Source: Cordylochernes scorpioides | Lineage: Eukaryota > Arthropoda > Arachnida > Pseudoscorpiones > Chernetidae | Assembly: GCA_030710605.1 (NCBI GenBank) | Contig: CP092876.1 | Location: forward strand, 66,340,115 to 66,404,114 | Length of the DNA: 64,000 nt | Direction of reading: 5' to 3' | Part shown: in pieces, positions 22,333 through 33,179 of the stretch | How the letters are laid out: each line of letters starts with the position of its first letter | How positions within the stretch are numbered: position 1 is the stretch's first letter | Notes under the pieces: model-generated | What the model saw: only the letters and a program-made list of their open reading frames with translations | What the model was told of the DNA's origin: nothing | Databases searched by the model: none | Made by a program: the position numbers and the translations under genes

Positions 22333-22561
22333 TCTACTTATATAATTGCCTTATTTTGTCTGTGTGAAGTTCACGGATAGATTTTGGTCAGAATGGATAA
22401 AATAAAAAAAGTGTCAAGGGATGGGAATCGAACCCACAACCTTCCGCTTACCGGGCAGATGCCATGGCCACATGACCACAATTTATAATTGTAACAAATA
22501 GAATTTGAATCAAAACATTCAATCGGGTAAAACACGGGCGTTGCCCGGGTCATTCGGCTAG
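22333..22561 (+). mobile_element. 229-bp Helitron-like element carrying a tRNA-like segment
   Basis: It begins TCTACTTATATA directly after an A (22332) and ends with hairpin acgggcgttgcccgggt and CTAG (22558-22561) followed by T. These are exact Helitron termini at an A/T insertion site. The tail from about 22481 is nearly identical to the copies at 25605-26915. The middle is replaced by a tRNA-like sequence on the opposite strand. Confidence 0.75.
22411..22480 (-). pseudogene. tRNA-like sequence (Thr-type anticodon loop)
   Basis: On the minus strand it has an A-box-like TGGTCATGTGG, a 5-bp anticodon stem TCTGC/GCGGA around loop CCGGTAA (GGT anticodon), and a T-arm with B-box GGTTCGATTCC. 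The acceptor stem does not close and the D-arm is degenerate, so this is a tRNA pseudogene or SINE head, not a working tRNA. Confidence 0.7.
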
Positions 22562-23697
22562 TGTTATATAATTGACAATAGTATTTGAAATTTTACCTTT
22601 TAAATTCATCTCTCATTCACTTTAAATTTTTTATTTTTATTTTAATATGATATAATTTTTAATTTTTATTTGAAATATTGGAGTTAAGGAATAATAAAAA
22701 CTCAAGTGTCGATTATAATCATTTTAACAAATGAAATGTGTAACAGTGTTTTCAACAAATGTATATTATCAAAGCCAAGGGTCTTCAGATAAAGAATTAC
22801 GAGTTTTCCAAACGCGAAACAGGAAGCCAACAGAAGAAGAAATGAAAAGTTTGGTTTTATAAATAACACATTGCTGTTTGGATAGATGAAGATAAAAATG
22901 ATATTCTTGTTAGTTTTTGGAATTCTTTACAATTCTGCGTGATATAGAATTTTGGTTATTTGGTCTTTCTCTAAGTTTAATCAGGTCAATATTTGTAGTC
23001 TTTTGGAATTTAATAAAAATAATTTTTATCAATCATGTAATAAATAATGAACAATAGCTTCATGTATTTTAGAAAATAATTTCATAAAATTATGTGGTTG
23101 AGGTGTTGTAATTTAAAACCACAAACAATTAGTTTTGTATTTTTTAAATCATTTTCTCAATACTATTCTACTTTAAGAAAATAATCTTCAACCGTTATTT
23201 GCAAACAATGGAAAGGATTTCATTGATTAACACAAAAAGGTAATATTTTGCAGTTTGAAAATGTATGAACTCTTAAAATCAAAACCTGTAGCCACAAGAT
23301 TATCTCACAAATCCATGAATGACCATAAATCTACTGTTTCCTTAACCATTTTTTATAGAGTGTTTAATATCTAATCAGAAAGAGATACACATCAATTTAC
23401 TCTATTTCTTAAAAAAAAAAAAAAGTAAGACACATCGGCTATAAATTGTTTTTATTCATGCTGGACACACAAGAAACCCCTATCTTTAAGATAACCAAGA
23501 CCAATTTTGGTGCCGAGGTATTCAAGAAGGCAAGGCAATTAGAGAAGACTATGATGAGAAAATAAAAACAATTTTCTGACCGAGAGACGTGTCTTTTATT
23601 TTAAAGAACTATAAATGCCGGTCAGGGGCAACCTCAATCTTTGAGAAAATTATTTTATTATTGTATCCTAAAAAGTCTATAGTGTTTTTTTCATCTA
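22562..23697. other. Intergenic or intronic AT-rich DNA
   Basis: No gene-like frame, with poly-A runs near 23410. It may include intron or upstream sequence of the Kv-type gene that follows. Confidence 0.4.
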
Positions 23698-24717
23698 GAA
23701 TTCTTGCCTCCTCCATTTCATGACGATTTTCTCGAGCATCACGCCAATGCTGAAGCACCGCGGGGCCGTGGCGAAATCTGGCACTGAGACTGTTGAGCTG
23801 GTGATGTGGGTGGCTGTGTTGGAATACACATCGCTCTTCTTCTTCTTTTGGGACCTGGTGCTGAACTTCGTGGTGAGCCCGGACAAACTGACCTTCCTCT
23901 CTACCATCTCCAACATGGCCAAGATCGTCTCCACCGCTCCACTCATCGTGCTGTTCTACGGCTCCGTTCTCAGCGGCGTCCACTACCAGAACTTCCTGGA
24001 CATCGAACTCTACTTCTACCCTTTCATGTTACTGGCGATCATCCGCTTCGGGGCTTTCTGCACCAAATACCCCGCCATCGAGGCTCTGTGGCTGACTGTG
24101 AATGCTTCCAAGGTTTGTGATATCTATCGCTATTTCTTTGAAAGTCTTCAGACGTAAGCTAACACTCAATTTCTGACATTCGTAGATTTCCATGGAGAGA
24201 TTTATCTACGGAAATATTAAGTGTAATTATACTTTCAGCAGATCAAGTGAATAGCTCGCTTATTATTAAGCTCTAAGATCCTCTAAAATTGTTAAATAAT
24301 TATCATAAACTAGATAATCTATAATAACAAATTGATTCCCTACTCATGTGTCCATTATTATCGATATCGTATTAAGAAATGTATTGGGTCATATATTCTG
24401 AAGTGGTACGCATCTATTTTAGACAATTATTCTAAAATTTATATTTATTTGGGACAGGTGGGGATCCTCTATGCCCTATCCTTCCCGCTGGCCAACATCA
24501 GATTCTCGTGATTGCTGAGTTCATCAACCAGCCTACGCCATCCATCCCCTGCAGAGGTCGGAATTCCCAATACGGCTTCCATTTCTGTATCAACTACCTC
24601 ACTGCAGTGAACAGCGAGGACTGCTATCTTTACGGACAATACCGGGCCGTGTGTTTTTTTTGCGCTGTTGGTCTTCTTGTTCACCTTACAATAAACCTAC
24701 CCGATGGTTTTGAGTAA
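23698..24717 (+). pseudogene. Kv-type potassium channel gene, two exons, broken
   Basis: The first exon (about 23698-24112; possible acceptor tctag before it) reads the S1-S4 region: TVELVMWVAVLEY, then FVVSPDKLTFL (the S2-S3 linker of Kv channels), then RFGAFCTKYPAIEALWLTV in the S4/S4-S5 position. It ends at AAG/GTTTGT. The second exon starts after gggacag at 24458, in phase 0 (VGILYALSFPLANI, S5-like), and then hits TGA. One frame over, the match resumes (IAEFINQPTPSIP, resembling the AE...SIP turret motif), implying a 1-nt frameshift near 24505. The pore region reads LTAVNSEDCY where Kv channels carry TVGYGD, and S4 lacks the regular Arg/Lys ladder. Codons are GC-rich compared with the surroundings, as expected of a former gene. 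The Shaker superfamily is the best guess; the subfamily is unclear. Confidence 0.6.
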
Positions 24718-24738
24718 TATGCATTTATTCATTCGGTA

Positions 24739-25290
24739 CAGAGAACAATCTCAAGTACCTGAAGGTCCTGAATATCGTCATAAGACCCTCCTAAGAATCT
24801 AGAGGTCCTATTCAAGAGATTAACTCCATATTGATAGAGTGTAATAATAAATATCTTCATTTAAAAAATTGTAAATGACTCACCACTCAATAATGATGAT
24901 ACTAAAGATGCTAACGTGAAATATAGTTGCACCAGGTTGACGCTTGGCAGACTCTTCAGCCTTGATTCTTTCCTCAGACATGTCCGTGTATCTTTCCAGA
25001 ACGTGTTTCAACCATCCTACCAATTTATATAAGGGAATAATGAAATAACTCTACTTTAAGTAGGCTTGGAATAATTTATTTCTACAAGAAAGGTATTTAC
25101 AAGTTACAGAGAGCAACTCCAAGTACCTGAAAGACCTGAATACCGCCACAAGGCCCTCTCTGAGAATCTAGAGGTCCTATTCAAGAGATCAGCTCCAGAT
25201 TGAGAAAGTGTGATAATAAATATCTTCATTTCAAAAATTGTAAATGACTTACCACTCATTAATGATGATAATGAAGATGCTAACGATCAA
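24739..25290. repeat. Direct duplication of ~190 bp (24739-24935 and 25103-25290)
   Basis: Both copies share aagtacctgaa, agaatctagaggtcctatt and atcttcattt...ttgtaaatgact, at roughly 85% identity by eye. Each contains the 3' part of the same minus-strand exon-like sequence ending at a GT donor (GTGAGT or GTAAGT). Confidence 0.7.
24884..25016 (-). pseudogene. Exon-like segment of an unidentified protein
   Basis: On the minus strand, acceptor ...ttggtag precedes a frame reading GWLKHVLERYTDMSEERIK and then ESAKRQPGATIFHVSIF, ending at donor GTGAGT (24883 downward). The last third is duplicated at about 25256-25290. A related decayed copy is on the plus strand at 27049-27243. I do not recognise the protein family. 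Confidence 0.45.
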
Positions 25291-25604
25291 TACAACTGAG
25301 ATACAAACTATTTACAAATAAAATGTCAGGATGATGGCATTTAATTTGTAGAGCAGGCCACCACAGAATTCTGTGACAAAAGAGAGAGCTAAATCTAGAA
25401 TAATTCAAGATGGAGATTCATCAGCCTTCAAACATGTCTGACGTTCCGAAGAGACACTACCGTCCTTTTCAAAGTGGAATTCTTCATACGAAGTTTGATT
25501 TTTGTTGATCAATTTTATGAAGCGAATTGCTGTATCATGGTTAAAAATACGCCTAATTTTATAGAACGATTTCTAAAATGATGTTTTATATCTTCTATAT
25601 CTCT

Positions 25605-26267
25605 TCTCTATATATATAAAAATGAATGTTTGTATGTTTGTTTGTCTGTATGTCCGGTATACAAATTCGCAGTAGTTCACTAATTCAAACCAAAATTTCC
25701 AAACATAGGTAAAAGAATACGGGGAAGACGATAGGCTATTTTAAAAAATATATAAATCAACTATTAAAACTATATATTTTTAATCAGAAAATGATGATGA
25801 CGATATTGCTCTATCATGTTTGATTATCAGATACAAAATTATATCGGGAAAAATTCCAAAAAGCAGAGACCACGGGTGAAACCAGTTCATTATTTTGTAT
25901 GCAGGAACAAAATTCTAACAGAAAAACATTCATTCGAGCAGAAAACAAAAGCCAGATCATCTTTCTATAAAAATATCGCTTCTCAGACACAAAGTTTGGA
26001 GCGGGACGTTGTTTCACAAGAGTGACATCCACGGCGCAAATTTATAATTGTAACGAATAGTATTGGAAAATCAAAATAAAATAATTTTCAAATATCGTTG
26101 TGAAAATTTACATATTTATTTTTATATTTTAAAAACACACAAAGTTTGGAGCGGGACGTTTCACAAAAGTGACATCCACGGTGCCAATTTATAATTGTAA
26201 CGAATAGTATTTAAATAAAAACATTTAATCGGGTAAAACCCGGGCGTTGCCCGGGTCATTCGGCTAG
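25605..26267 (+). mobile_element. Helitron-like element, first of a head-to-tail pair
   Basis: Starts TCTCTATATATATAAAAATG and ends with hairpin acccgggcgttgcccgggt, cattcgg and CTAG (26264-26267). The interior holds atatcgcttctc (about 25977-25988), which contains the first 10 nt of U2 snRNA. A segment beginning acaaagtttggagcgggacg is present twice (26000 and 26140). Non-coding. Confidence 0.75.
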
Positions 26268-26915
26268 TATATATATAAAAATGAATGTTTGTTTGTATGT
26301 ATGTCCGGTATACAAATTCGCAGTAGTTCAATAATTCAAACCAAAATTTCCATACATAGGTAAAAAAAATACGGGGAAGACGATAGGCTATTTTTAAAAA
26401 TATATAAATCAATTATTAAACCTATATATTTTTAGTCAGAAAATGATGATGACGATATTGCTGTATCATGTTTGATTATCAGATACAAAATTATATCGGG
26501 AAAAATTCCAAAAAGCAGAGACCACAGGTGAAACCAGTTCATTATTTTGTACGCAGGAACAAAATTCCAACAGAAAAACATTCATTCAAGCAGAAAACAA
26601 AAGCCAGATCATCTTTCTATAAAAATATCGCTTCTCAGACACAAAGTTTGGAGCGGGACGTTTCACAAGAGTGACATCCACGGCGCCAATTTATAATTGT
26701 AACGAATATTATTTGGAAATCAAAATAATATAATTTTCAAATATCGTTGTGAAAATTTACATTTTTATTTTTATATTTTAAAAACACACAAAGTTTGGAG
26801 CGGGACGTTTCACAAAAGTGACATAACGGTGCCAATTTATAATTGTAACGAATAGTATTTGAATAAAAACATTTAATCGGGTAAAACCCGAGCGTTGCCC
26901 GGGTCATTCGGCTAG
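26268..26915 (+). mobile_element. Helitron-like element, second of the pair
   Basis: Begins directly at the CTAG of the first copy (tatatatataaaaatgaatg) and ends with hairpin and CTAG at 26912-26915. It closely matches the first copy over its whole length, including the internal duplication and the U2-start motif. Confidence 0.75.
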
Positions 26916-27048
26916 TATACTATAAAATCACCATTTGTATTTTGAAATACTGTGACTACACAACTCTTTTCCTTCGATGTGAAAATAAAAAAAAATCAAA
27001 ATTTTTGGCACTACCTTATAGTTGCCTTACTATTGACTAATCTAAGCT
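26916..27048. other. Spacer
   Basis: Short AT-rich sequence between the Helitron pair and the exon-like segment, with nothing recognised. Confidence 0.4.
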
Positions 27049-27243
27049 TATAGAATGGTTGAAAACCCGCTCTGACAGGACATGTCTGAGGAGAAAATAA
27101 AGGTTGACGAGCCTGCCAGACCACAACCTGATGCAACAATATACAATGCTGGCCACCCAAATTTCTACACCAAGAAAGACAAGAGATATCACAATAAAAT
27201 TTATTTTGTAGATAACATGTTGACCAAGTATCAAATGATTTAA
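27049..27243 (+). pseudogene. Plus-strand relative of the exon at 24884-25016
   Basis: After a possible acceptor (gcttatag), the sequence reads EWLKTRSDR and then, one frame over, MSEEKIKVDEPARPQPDATI, ending in TAA at 27241. It aligns with the minus-strand exon at 24884-25016 (LKHVLERYTDMSEERIK). The frame break suggests decay. Family unknown. Confidence 0.4.
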
Positions 27244-27252
27244 TTTATAGAC

Positions 27253-27700
27253 TTCTGCGAAGTGTGGTTCCAGCCAGAATCAGTAGCCAGAGTAGCCGCC
27301 ATTGTTGGAGATCACCGCTGCCACAAGCCTCGGCATTGAATCAAAGAGACTTTGAATGTGTTCTTTGGGTACAGCAGACCAAGCAGGTTCCACACGTTGC
27401 CAAAGTTGTTCTGGTGTGGCAGCTGGGGATGTAATCTGGGTCAATCGTTGAGCAACCATGGACCACATGTTTTCTATCGGTGAAAGATCCGGAGAGCAAG
27501 CCGACCAGGGAAGCAATTCAATCTCGCGATTAACGAAGAACCTTTGGACAATGCGTGACACGTGTGGTCGCGCATTATCCTGTTGAAATATGACTGTGGG
27601 AAAGCCCTGAAAGTAAGAAAGGACAACTGACCCCAACACCTGTAGCGTTGGCTGTTTAAAGTACTGGCAATGCGTACTATAGGAGAGTGAGGGGGCGGAC
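27253..27700 (-). pseudogene. Tc1-type transposase, C-terminal part
   Basis: The minus strand encodes FQQDNARPHVSRIVQRFF and SPDLSPIENMW. The 34 residues between the Asp and the Glu give the DD34E spacing of Tc1 transposases. Only the last ~150 residues are present. Upstream the reading runs into unrelated LINE sequence on the other strand at about 27690. No inverted repeats were found at the ends. Confidence 0.85.
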
Positions 27701-28500
27701 GGCGCTGCAGGATCAGTAGCGGTGCGACAAGTCGCTGGAGCCGCAGGCGATGCAGACATGCTGACTCGACGCCAGGTGCTCCGGACGAGGCAACGCCTGC
27801 AGGGCCAGCCGCATTGCGAAGGCATATGGCCTCCGAAGGAGAAGTGACGGCTCGCGAAAAGTGGTGCTGGGTCTGATTTCCCGAGCTGATCGCGCCGCTG
27901 TCGGAACTTAAATCCGCAGCATACAAGCAGGCGTGGGCGGCCTGGGAGAGCAGATTCCGCTCCTCCGCTCGCCCCATTCAACCCCGCTTTGGCCTTACTC
28001 CATTGAATCTTCTAGACAAAAAGAAAGCGTTCATCATTCCCAGCGCGTACGTCATTGTTGGCTTGCTGACCGAACACAATTGGAGAGACAGCTTTGCCCA
28101 CCAAATAGGATTTAATGACGATCCCGCCTGCCCCTTCTGCGACTCTGGGAGAAATGAAACACTGGAACACATTTTGCTCGAGTGTGATAGTCTCGATACC
28201 ATTAGACTTCGCCTTTTATTTATAGCAGGGAAGGGACTTGGTCATACGCCAAGAACGCTCCGCGACTTCATCCACAGCAGTTCAACGTGGCAGGCCTGTG
28301 TAGATTTTCTCTTGGCTAGTGACAGATTGAGACCGCGGACCCGCGAGGAAGAAACAGAGGAGGTTTCCGACTCTGCTTCTTCCTAACACCATGGCAGTGC
28401 TGTTACAAGCATCTGAGTGTATCACACCCTGTGTGTGTGAGGTCAAACGTTTTATTTTCCATCTGGAGGCGGACGGATTTCGACAGAGATATCTCTAGCT
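27690..28500 (+). mobile_element. LINE 3' fragment
   Basis: The 3' part of a non-LTR element. The ORF2 C-terminus is readable from about 27890 to a stop at 28386: SAAYKQAWAAWESRF, then AHQIGFNDDPACPFC and H-x4-C, the CCHC finger of R1/Jockey-group ORF2 proteins, ending SDSASS. Earlier codons contain stops. A non-coding 3' region follows. Confidence 0.7.
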
Positions 28501-28762
28501 ACCCAAGAAGTAGAGAGCATGGTCGAAATTGGACGCCGCCCTCTGATTCGTCGATTAATCGCGCGACGTCACCGCTGGGTCATGTGGCTTGACGGCCGCT
28601 CATTTTCATTGGCCGGCCACCGTGCATTTTTGAAATTTTATATAATTTTTTTCTTTTTTGAAAAGGTCCTTTTTTTGCATTCATATTTTAATCTGGGCAT
28701 CACCATTAGAATCAGGATTTTTTTTTATCCCCCTAGACCATCTTTTATTTTCCATACCTTTC

Positions 28763-28798
<36 letters not shown>

Positions 28799-28890
28799 AC
28801 ATGAAACATCTTTTTCTTGAATTTTTTTACAGTATCACTTCTCTTCTTTCTCTCCATCCCTGACCTGAGGATACTTACTTGTGTTGCAGC
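28501..28890. other. Spacer with (AT)n microsatellite
   Basis: Possible LINE 3' UTR, then AT-rich sequence with a pure (TA)n run at about 28766-28792. No gene. Confidence 0.5.
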
Positions 28891-29359
28891 TAGGGCTTCC
28901 AATCCCGGTACATATTTTCAATCCCGGGATTCGGGATTGCTTTTTTCTCAATCCCGGGATCCCAGGATATCCCGGGATTGAAAAATATTTTCGTCTTTCT
29001 ACGCCAAGAGGTATATCGTATCGTTCGTTATATTTTTTTCGTTTATATAGTGCCAATGACGTGGCACTTACTTCGATGAAAACAACCTGAAAGCCATATA
29101 TTTTGCGCCTGCTTATGAACTAAATCATTGCTTTTGGGTTACAGTTTGAAATTATCTGTCAATTACTGTACACACATCTGGAAAAAAATTACTGTTCTTG
29201 GAACTCTTAGACCACATCTCTTAATGCAGTGTTGGGCAGTAATCCATTAAAAGTGATACATTACCTTGTAATTACGATTAATTTGCAATGCATTACTTTG
29301 CAAAAAAAAATTAATTGCATTAGAAAGTGAACATAATTACTCGTAATTCTATATTCTTA

Positions 29360-29862
29360 TCTATATTAATAAAATGGAAATTTCATAAGTGTTGTTCGCT
29401 AAAAACTTTCGTTACAATGCATCAATTTCGACCAAATTTTCAACATTTATGTAAAACGAGATGGAGCAGGTTTTGCTTAACATCAAAATATTTTTCCTAA
29501 CATTAACATGCGTAACTTCGGTGTTATCGATTAAATACAAAAAAAAAATCAACAGAGTTAATTTTATTTATATATAAATACAAAAAAAAAATTCAACAGA
29601 GTTAATTTTTTTACATAATAGCTAATAATCTCAATCTAAAAAAATATTCAAAACAAGCAATTTTAAGATAACACCATATGTAAAACAGTCGGCCAAGAAA
29701 ACAACAACGATATTACATCTTTCTCACATATTCACACACAATCTTGATTAATAATTAAAACTAATCTTTAACATTGTTTATTATACTTCATAATATATAA
29801 TATTCGTTAGGCAAACTTTCACTCGGATAAAACCCGGGCGAAGCCGGGTACACATCCGCTAG
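29360..29862 (+). mobile_element. 503-bp Helitron-like element with exact ends
   Basis: Starts TCTATATTAATAAAATGG after A (29359). It ends with gttaggcaaactttcac, hairpin acccgggcgaagccgggt, acacatccg and CTAG followed by T (29863). A clean A/T insertion within the hAT interior. Non-coding. Confidence 0.8.
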
Positions 29863-30071
29863 TATAATTATATAGCACACACACACACAATTGTGATTAA
29901 AATTACTTGTAATTGTAATTATAGCAAATGTTATCATGATTATTTGCAATTGTGATTATAGAAAATGTAATCATTAGAAAATTTAGAAAGAAGACATATC
30001 ATAGTTGAGTAGGATGCGGAGTCTGGTGTAGGTATTGCAATTGAAGTTGAAGAGGCAGCCTCAATAGCTTC

Positions 30072-30716
30072 TTACAATCGGTGCTCAATTATAAGATGGT
30101 CATTCGATTGTGATGGCTCATGGCGTTCTTGTAAACTCCGAGGAAATTGCGAATTATCAGCCTGAATTCTTACTTCGGCCATTTGTTCCTGTAACTGTTT
30201 AAGACGCAAAAGCAATTTCACGCTAAAGTCTTTGACCATCTTCTTTTTTTCTAACTGTGCTTGCGGATTGTGCAGATATTGGAGGACTAAAGATGTTTTA
30301 TTGCATCGCTCTTCTAAAATTCTCTTTTGAAAAGATTTTTGCAGATCTTTGCTGAGAGAATGAGATTGTGCTTGCAGCTCCTCTAGAAGAAACTTTACTG
30401 TTGCTTCTGCAGTCAAAAGCGTAGCGTCGCGTCTACAGATAGCCGCCACAGCTGCCCGAAATGGTTTCAGTGCGGCAATTACTTGCGTTATGATATCAAA
30501 ATATTCATCAGTTAGACGGACATTTGCATTCACATCTATTAGCGCCTTCTGAATCGCTGACTTCACACTGAGAATTCTCTCCAACATGTTCACTAAACTA
30601 TCCCAGTGCGTTCTGCAGTCGAGAATGAGACACATACTGGTGGAAATGCGATAATATTGCCGCATGTAGTTCAGTCCAGATAAGAGGTTAAACCATGTTA
30701 AACGCAGGTCCGCCAC
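30072..30716 (-). pseudogene. hAT transposase fragment
   Basis: About 215 residues containing DCRTHWDSLVNMLERIL, the hAT motif that normally reads TRWNS...ML.R, followed by the helical region ALKPFRAAVAAICRRDATLL. The BED zinc finger expected upstream and the C-terminal dimerisation (hATC) domain expected downstream are not seen, so the gene is incomplete. Its position inside the hAT ends is consistent with this being that element's own gene. Confidence 0.75.
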
Positions 30717-31131
30717 AAAAATAAAGGGATGCCGCTACTATCTAAGAAGCCACTATTTGCATGTCAAAAAAAAAAAAAAAACTGGGGCCCCCTCCATGTA
30801 TACTGCTGCATACTCTCATTCTAGAGGCTGCCATTTTGGAAAGATCTTGCCGAATAACCCTTCGTTATTAGTGCATGAAAATAATTTCAAATCTCTCAGA
30901 AAAAAAAAAAGACCCGAAATGCAGCTGTATAAACAAAACGTCAAAAGTGTGCTATCTCATCATCTGCTTTTACCAAAATGCTAGATAAGAAAAATATATT
31001 TTTGCGCTGGTTTTCATGCACAAACCAGTAATCCCGGGATTTTTCGAGCAGAATCCCGGAATATCGGGATCATTATTTGGCTCCGGGATCCCGGGAAACG
31101 GGATCCCGGGATTGGAGGCCCTAGTGGCAGC

Positions 31132-33080
31132 TCCATTGACTTGGTGCTTCCTTGGTTCATTGCCACAGTACATTTTGATCGTTCTGCTTGGTACAGTCCG
31201 TTGGTAGGACTAGACGACCATTCTAAAATGGCCAATTAGTCGAGCAAAAGAGTGAGGAGAAGTGACGGAAAGATGAGAAGGGCACATCGGAAGAGGGCAC
31301 GTCGACCACACGCGCCCAGCGCCGGAGATACGGTGAGGTGGGGACGGCGAGGATGCTGATAGGAGCTATTTCTCTGAATCAGTTTGTCCAACGAATCGTT
31401 CTGAACAGAATAAATATCGTTCTTATTCATAATAATAACTCACAACATCCAACTCACTCCGGACCATATATATAGTCCCCCAGCCATCCTTGCAGCCCTC
31501 TATATGGCAGACACCAATCCAGAAGAGAACATCTTTACGAACAAGGCCCCTTTGTTGGCCGGTATTGTGATCAGGGTGAACGGACCGATCTGATCTGCTC
31601 CATGCACAAGACACCACCACCACCACTCCTTATAAGAGATAGCTCTTTGAATCATTTCTTGAGCGAATCTCGCTTATTTATTTACGTTTAGTTTGTTCTT
31701 GTTCCACTAGATGACTCTGTCATCTAATATGCTCATGTGAGCAGTCATGATATGGCTTTTGCATTTATTTCGTTTAGGTTTATCAGGTGTTACATTTGGG
31801 AACAGCTCGCGAGTCACCTTGTCCTGGCGAGTTGGTGAGAAAAATATGGAACGCTTCACGATTTTGTGTGTCTTTCTTGAGCTGGAACCATGATAATCCT
31901 CTCTGTATCGTTCCAATTTTAACAGTGGTACCGCTGAACAAGCGATTACGTATCGTTTATCTTCAGAAAAAATGAATTTATGATCTGACCACTTATCTTA
32001 AGAATTCGTTTAGATAAGAAATACCTTTTTTTTTTTTTCTTATCACTGATTACTTATTCTGTGCCGGATATTCGGCGACTTTTAAACGTGGTTCCAGGAA
32101 TCCGGGTTACATCAAGTGAGAGGGAAAGACTCTCTCCTTAAAAATATCTACCACTTTGAGGGAACTCGCCAATTCTTGGAGGTCTAGAACACCATTCTCA
32201 AATAGCCAATTAGTCGTGATAAAAGTCAGTCAGTGTGAACTCGCGAAGCCGATCGTCTACCATGGAAACTCTGAAATATTCTATTTAAAAAATATTAAAT
32301 AGAGATTAATCACGCGCGCGCATAATATACACTCGTTCCTAAACCAACTGGAAGTATTTGAGAAAAGATTAGCAAAGGAACCAGGAAGATGGACCAAAGG
32401 AAATAAAAAATATCAGTATTTGATGATAATGCTTTGGCAAAAACCAATGTAATTCAACAAAAGACAAGGAAAGGTCAAATATGCGACATAAACATTTGAG
32501 AGAGAAATACAAAAACAATAACAAGACTCAAAAAAAAAAAAACATTATAAACGAATGACAATACATCCAGATGGCACTACACGGCATGTAACAATTGTCA
32601 TGGTTTTAAAATAACACCTACCCACATATTCTCATGTCCAGTAATGGCTGCAGTTATGCAGAAAATTGGCATGAACCCAAAACAGCAGCTTTACACACCC
32701 AAGATGAAGGAAATTGCGACTGCTGTGATAGAGATGCATGGAGAGATCTGAGCCTCTTCATTGTGCACGAAAACAACAACACAATAACAAAAATAAATTT
32801 TCAATATAAAAAAAAATATATTCCTAGAATAGAACCCGCTTACCTTATATTTAATATAAAATTTTGATGATGTGTGTGTATGTGTTAATGCCTCTGAGCT
32901 AAAGAAACAATGAACGCTTATTGACTGAGGAACTAAACGCTGTTTGGCTGATCAAGGTCATGTGGTAGTAAACAGCAAATCAGTTTATTCTCATGCGACT
33001 TTGTTCAGCCAATCAGAGCACGAATAAAACGGACGCCACATATATTAATATAGTGCACGTTATAAATGATTATTTGAGTA
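31132..33080. other. Unassigned intergenic sequence
   Basis: No gene recognised. A degenerate direct repeat (accattctaaaatggccaat near 31217; accattctcaaatagccaat near 32191) may mark another element. The segment 31800-31840 (gctcgcgagtcaccttgtcc) matches, inverted, the 3' UTR of the Jockey-like LINE at 40076-40722, so a fragment of that LINE is present. Confidence 0.4.
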
Positions 33081-33179
33081 TTGAAAACACCAGTTCTCGT
33101 CCGATCACCGAAATTAAGCAATGTCGGGTCCGGTCAGTACTTGGGAGGGTGACCACCTGGGAACACCGGGTGCTGTAGG
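33081..33179 (+). pseudogene. 5S rRNA-derived sequence, interrupted by a BEL/Pao element
   Basis: From ttgaaaacacc onward the sequence follows eukaryotic 5S rRNA: gttctcgtccgatcaccga, aattaagca, gtacttgggagggtgacc and gggaacaccgggtgctgtagg. The first ~18 nt expected for 5S do not match. The 3' end (ct, then aataccTTTT like a Pol III terminator) is found on the other side of the LTR element at 40061. The internal promoter region is largely kept, but the lost 5' acceptor strand makes it a pseudogene or 5S-derived repeat. Confidence 0.85.

Larger units (their letters stand above)
28891..31123 (-). mobile_element. hAT-family DNA transposon with nested insertions
   Basis: The ends are inverted (tagggcttccaatcccgg and, on the other strand, tagggcctccaatcccgg). 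They carry subterminal repeats of tcccgggat and are flanked by 8-bp duplications gttgcagc (28883-28890) and gtggcagc (31124-31131), which differ at one base. The interior holds a transposase fragment on the minus strand, a second hAT-like end (cagtgttgggcagtaat, 29227) and a complete Helitron-like element (29360-29862). Confidence 0.85.

Noticed and set aside
22411-22480. Functional tRNA-Thr gene
   Set aside because: The acceptor stem does not pair and the D-arm is degenerate. It is embedded in a Helitron-like element.
28756-28792. (TA)n tract as an origin or promoter
   Set aside because: A simple microsatellite with no flanking signals.
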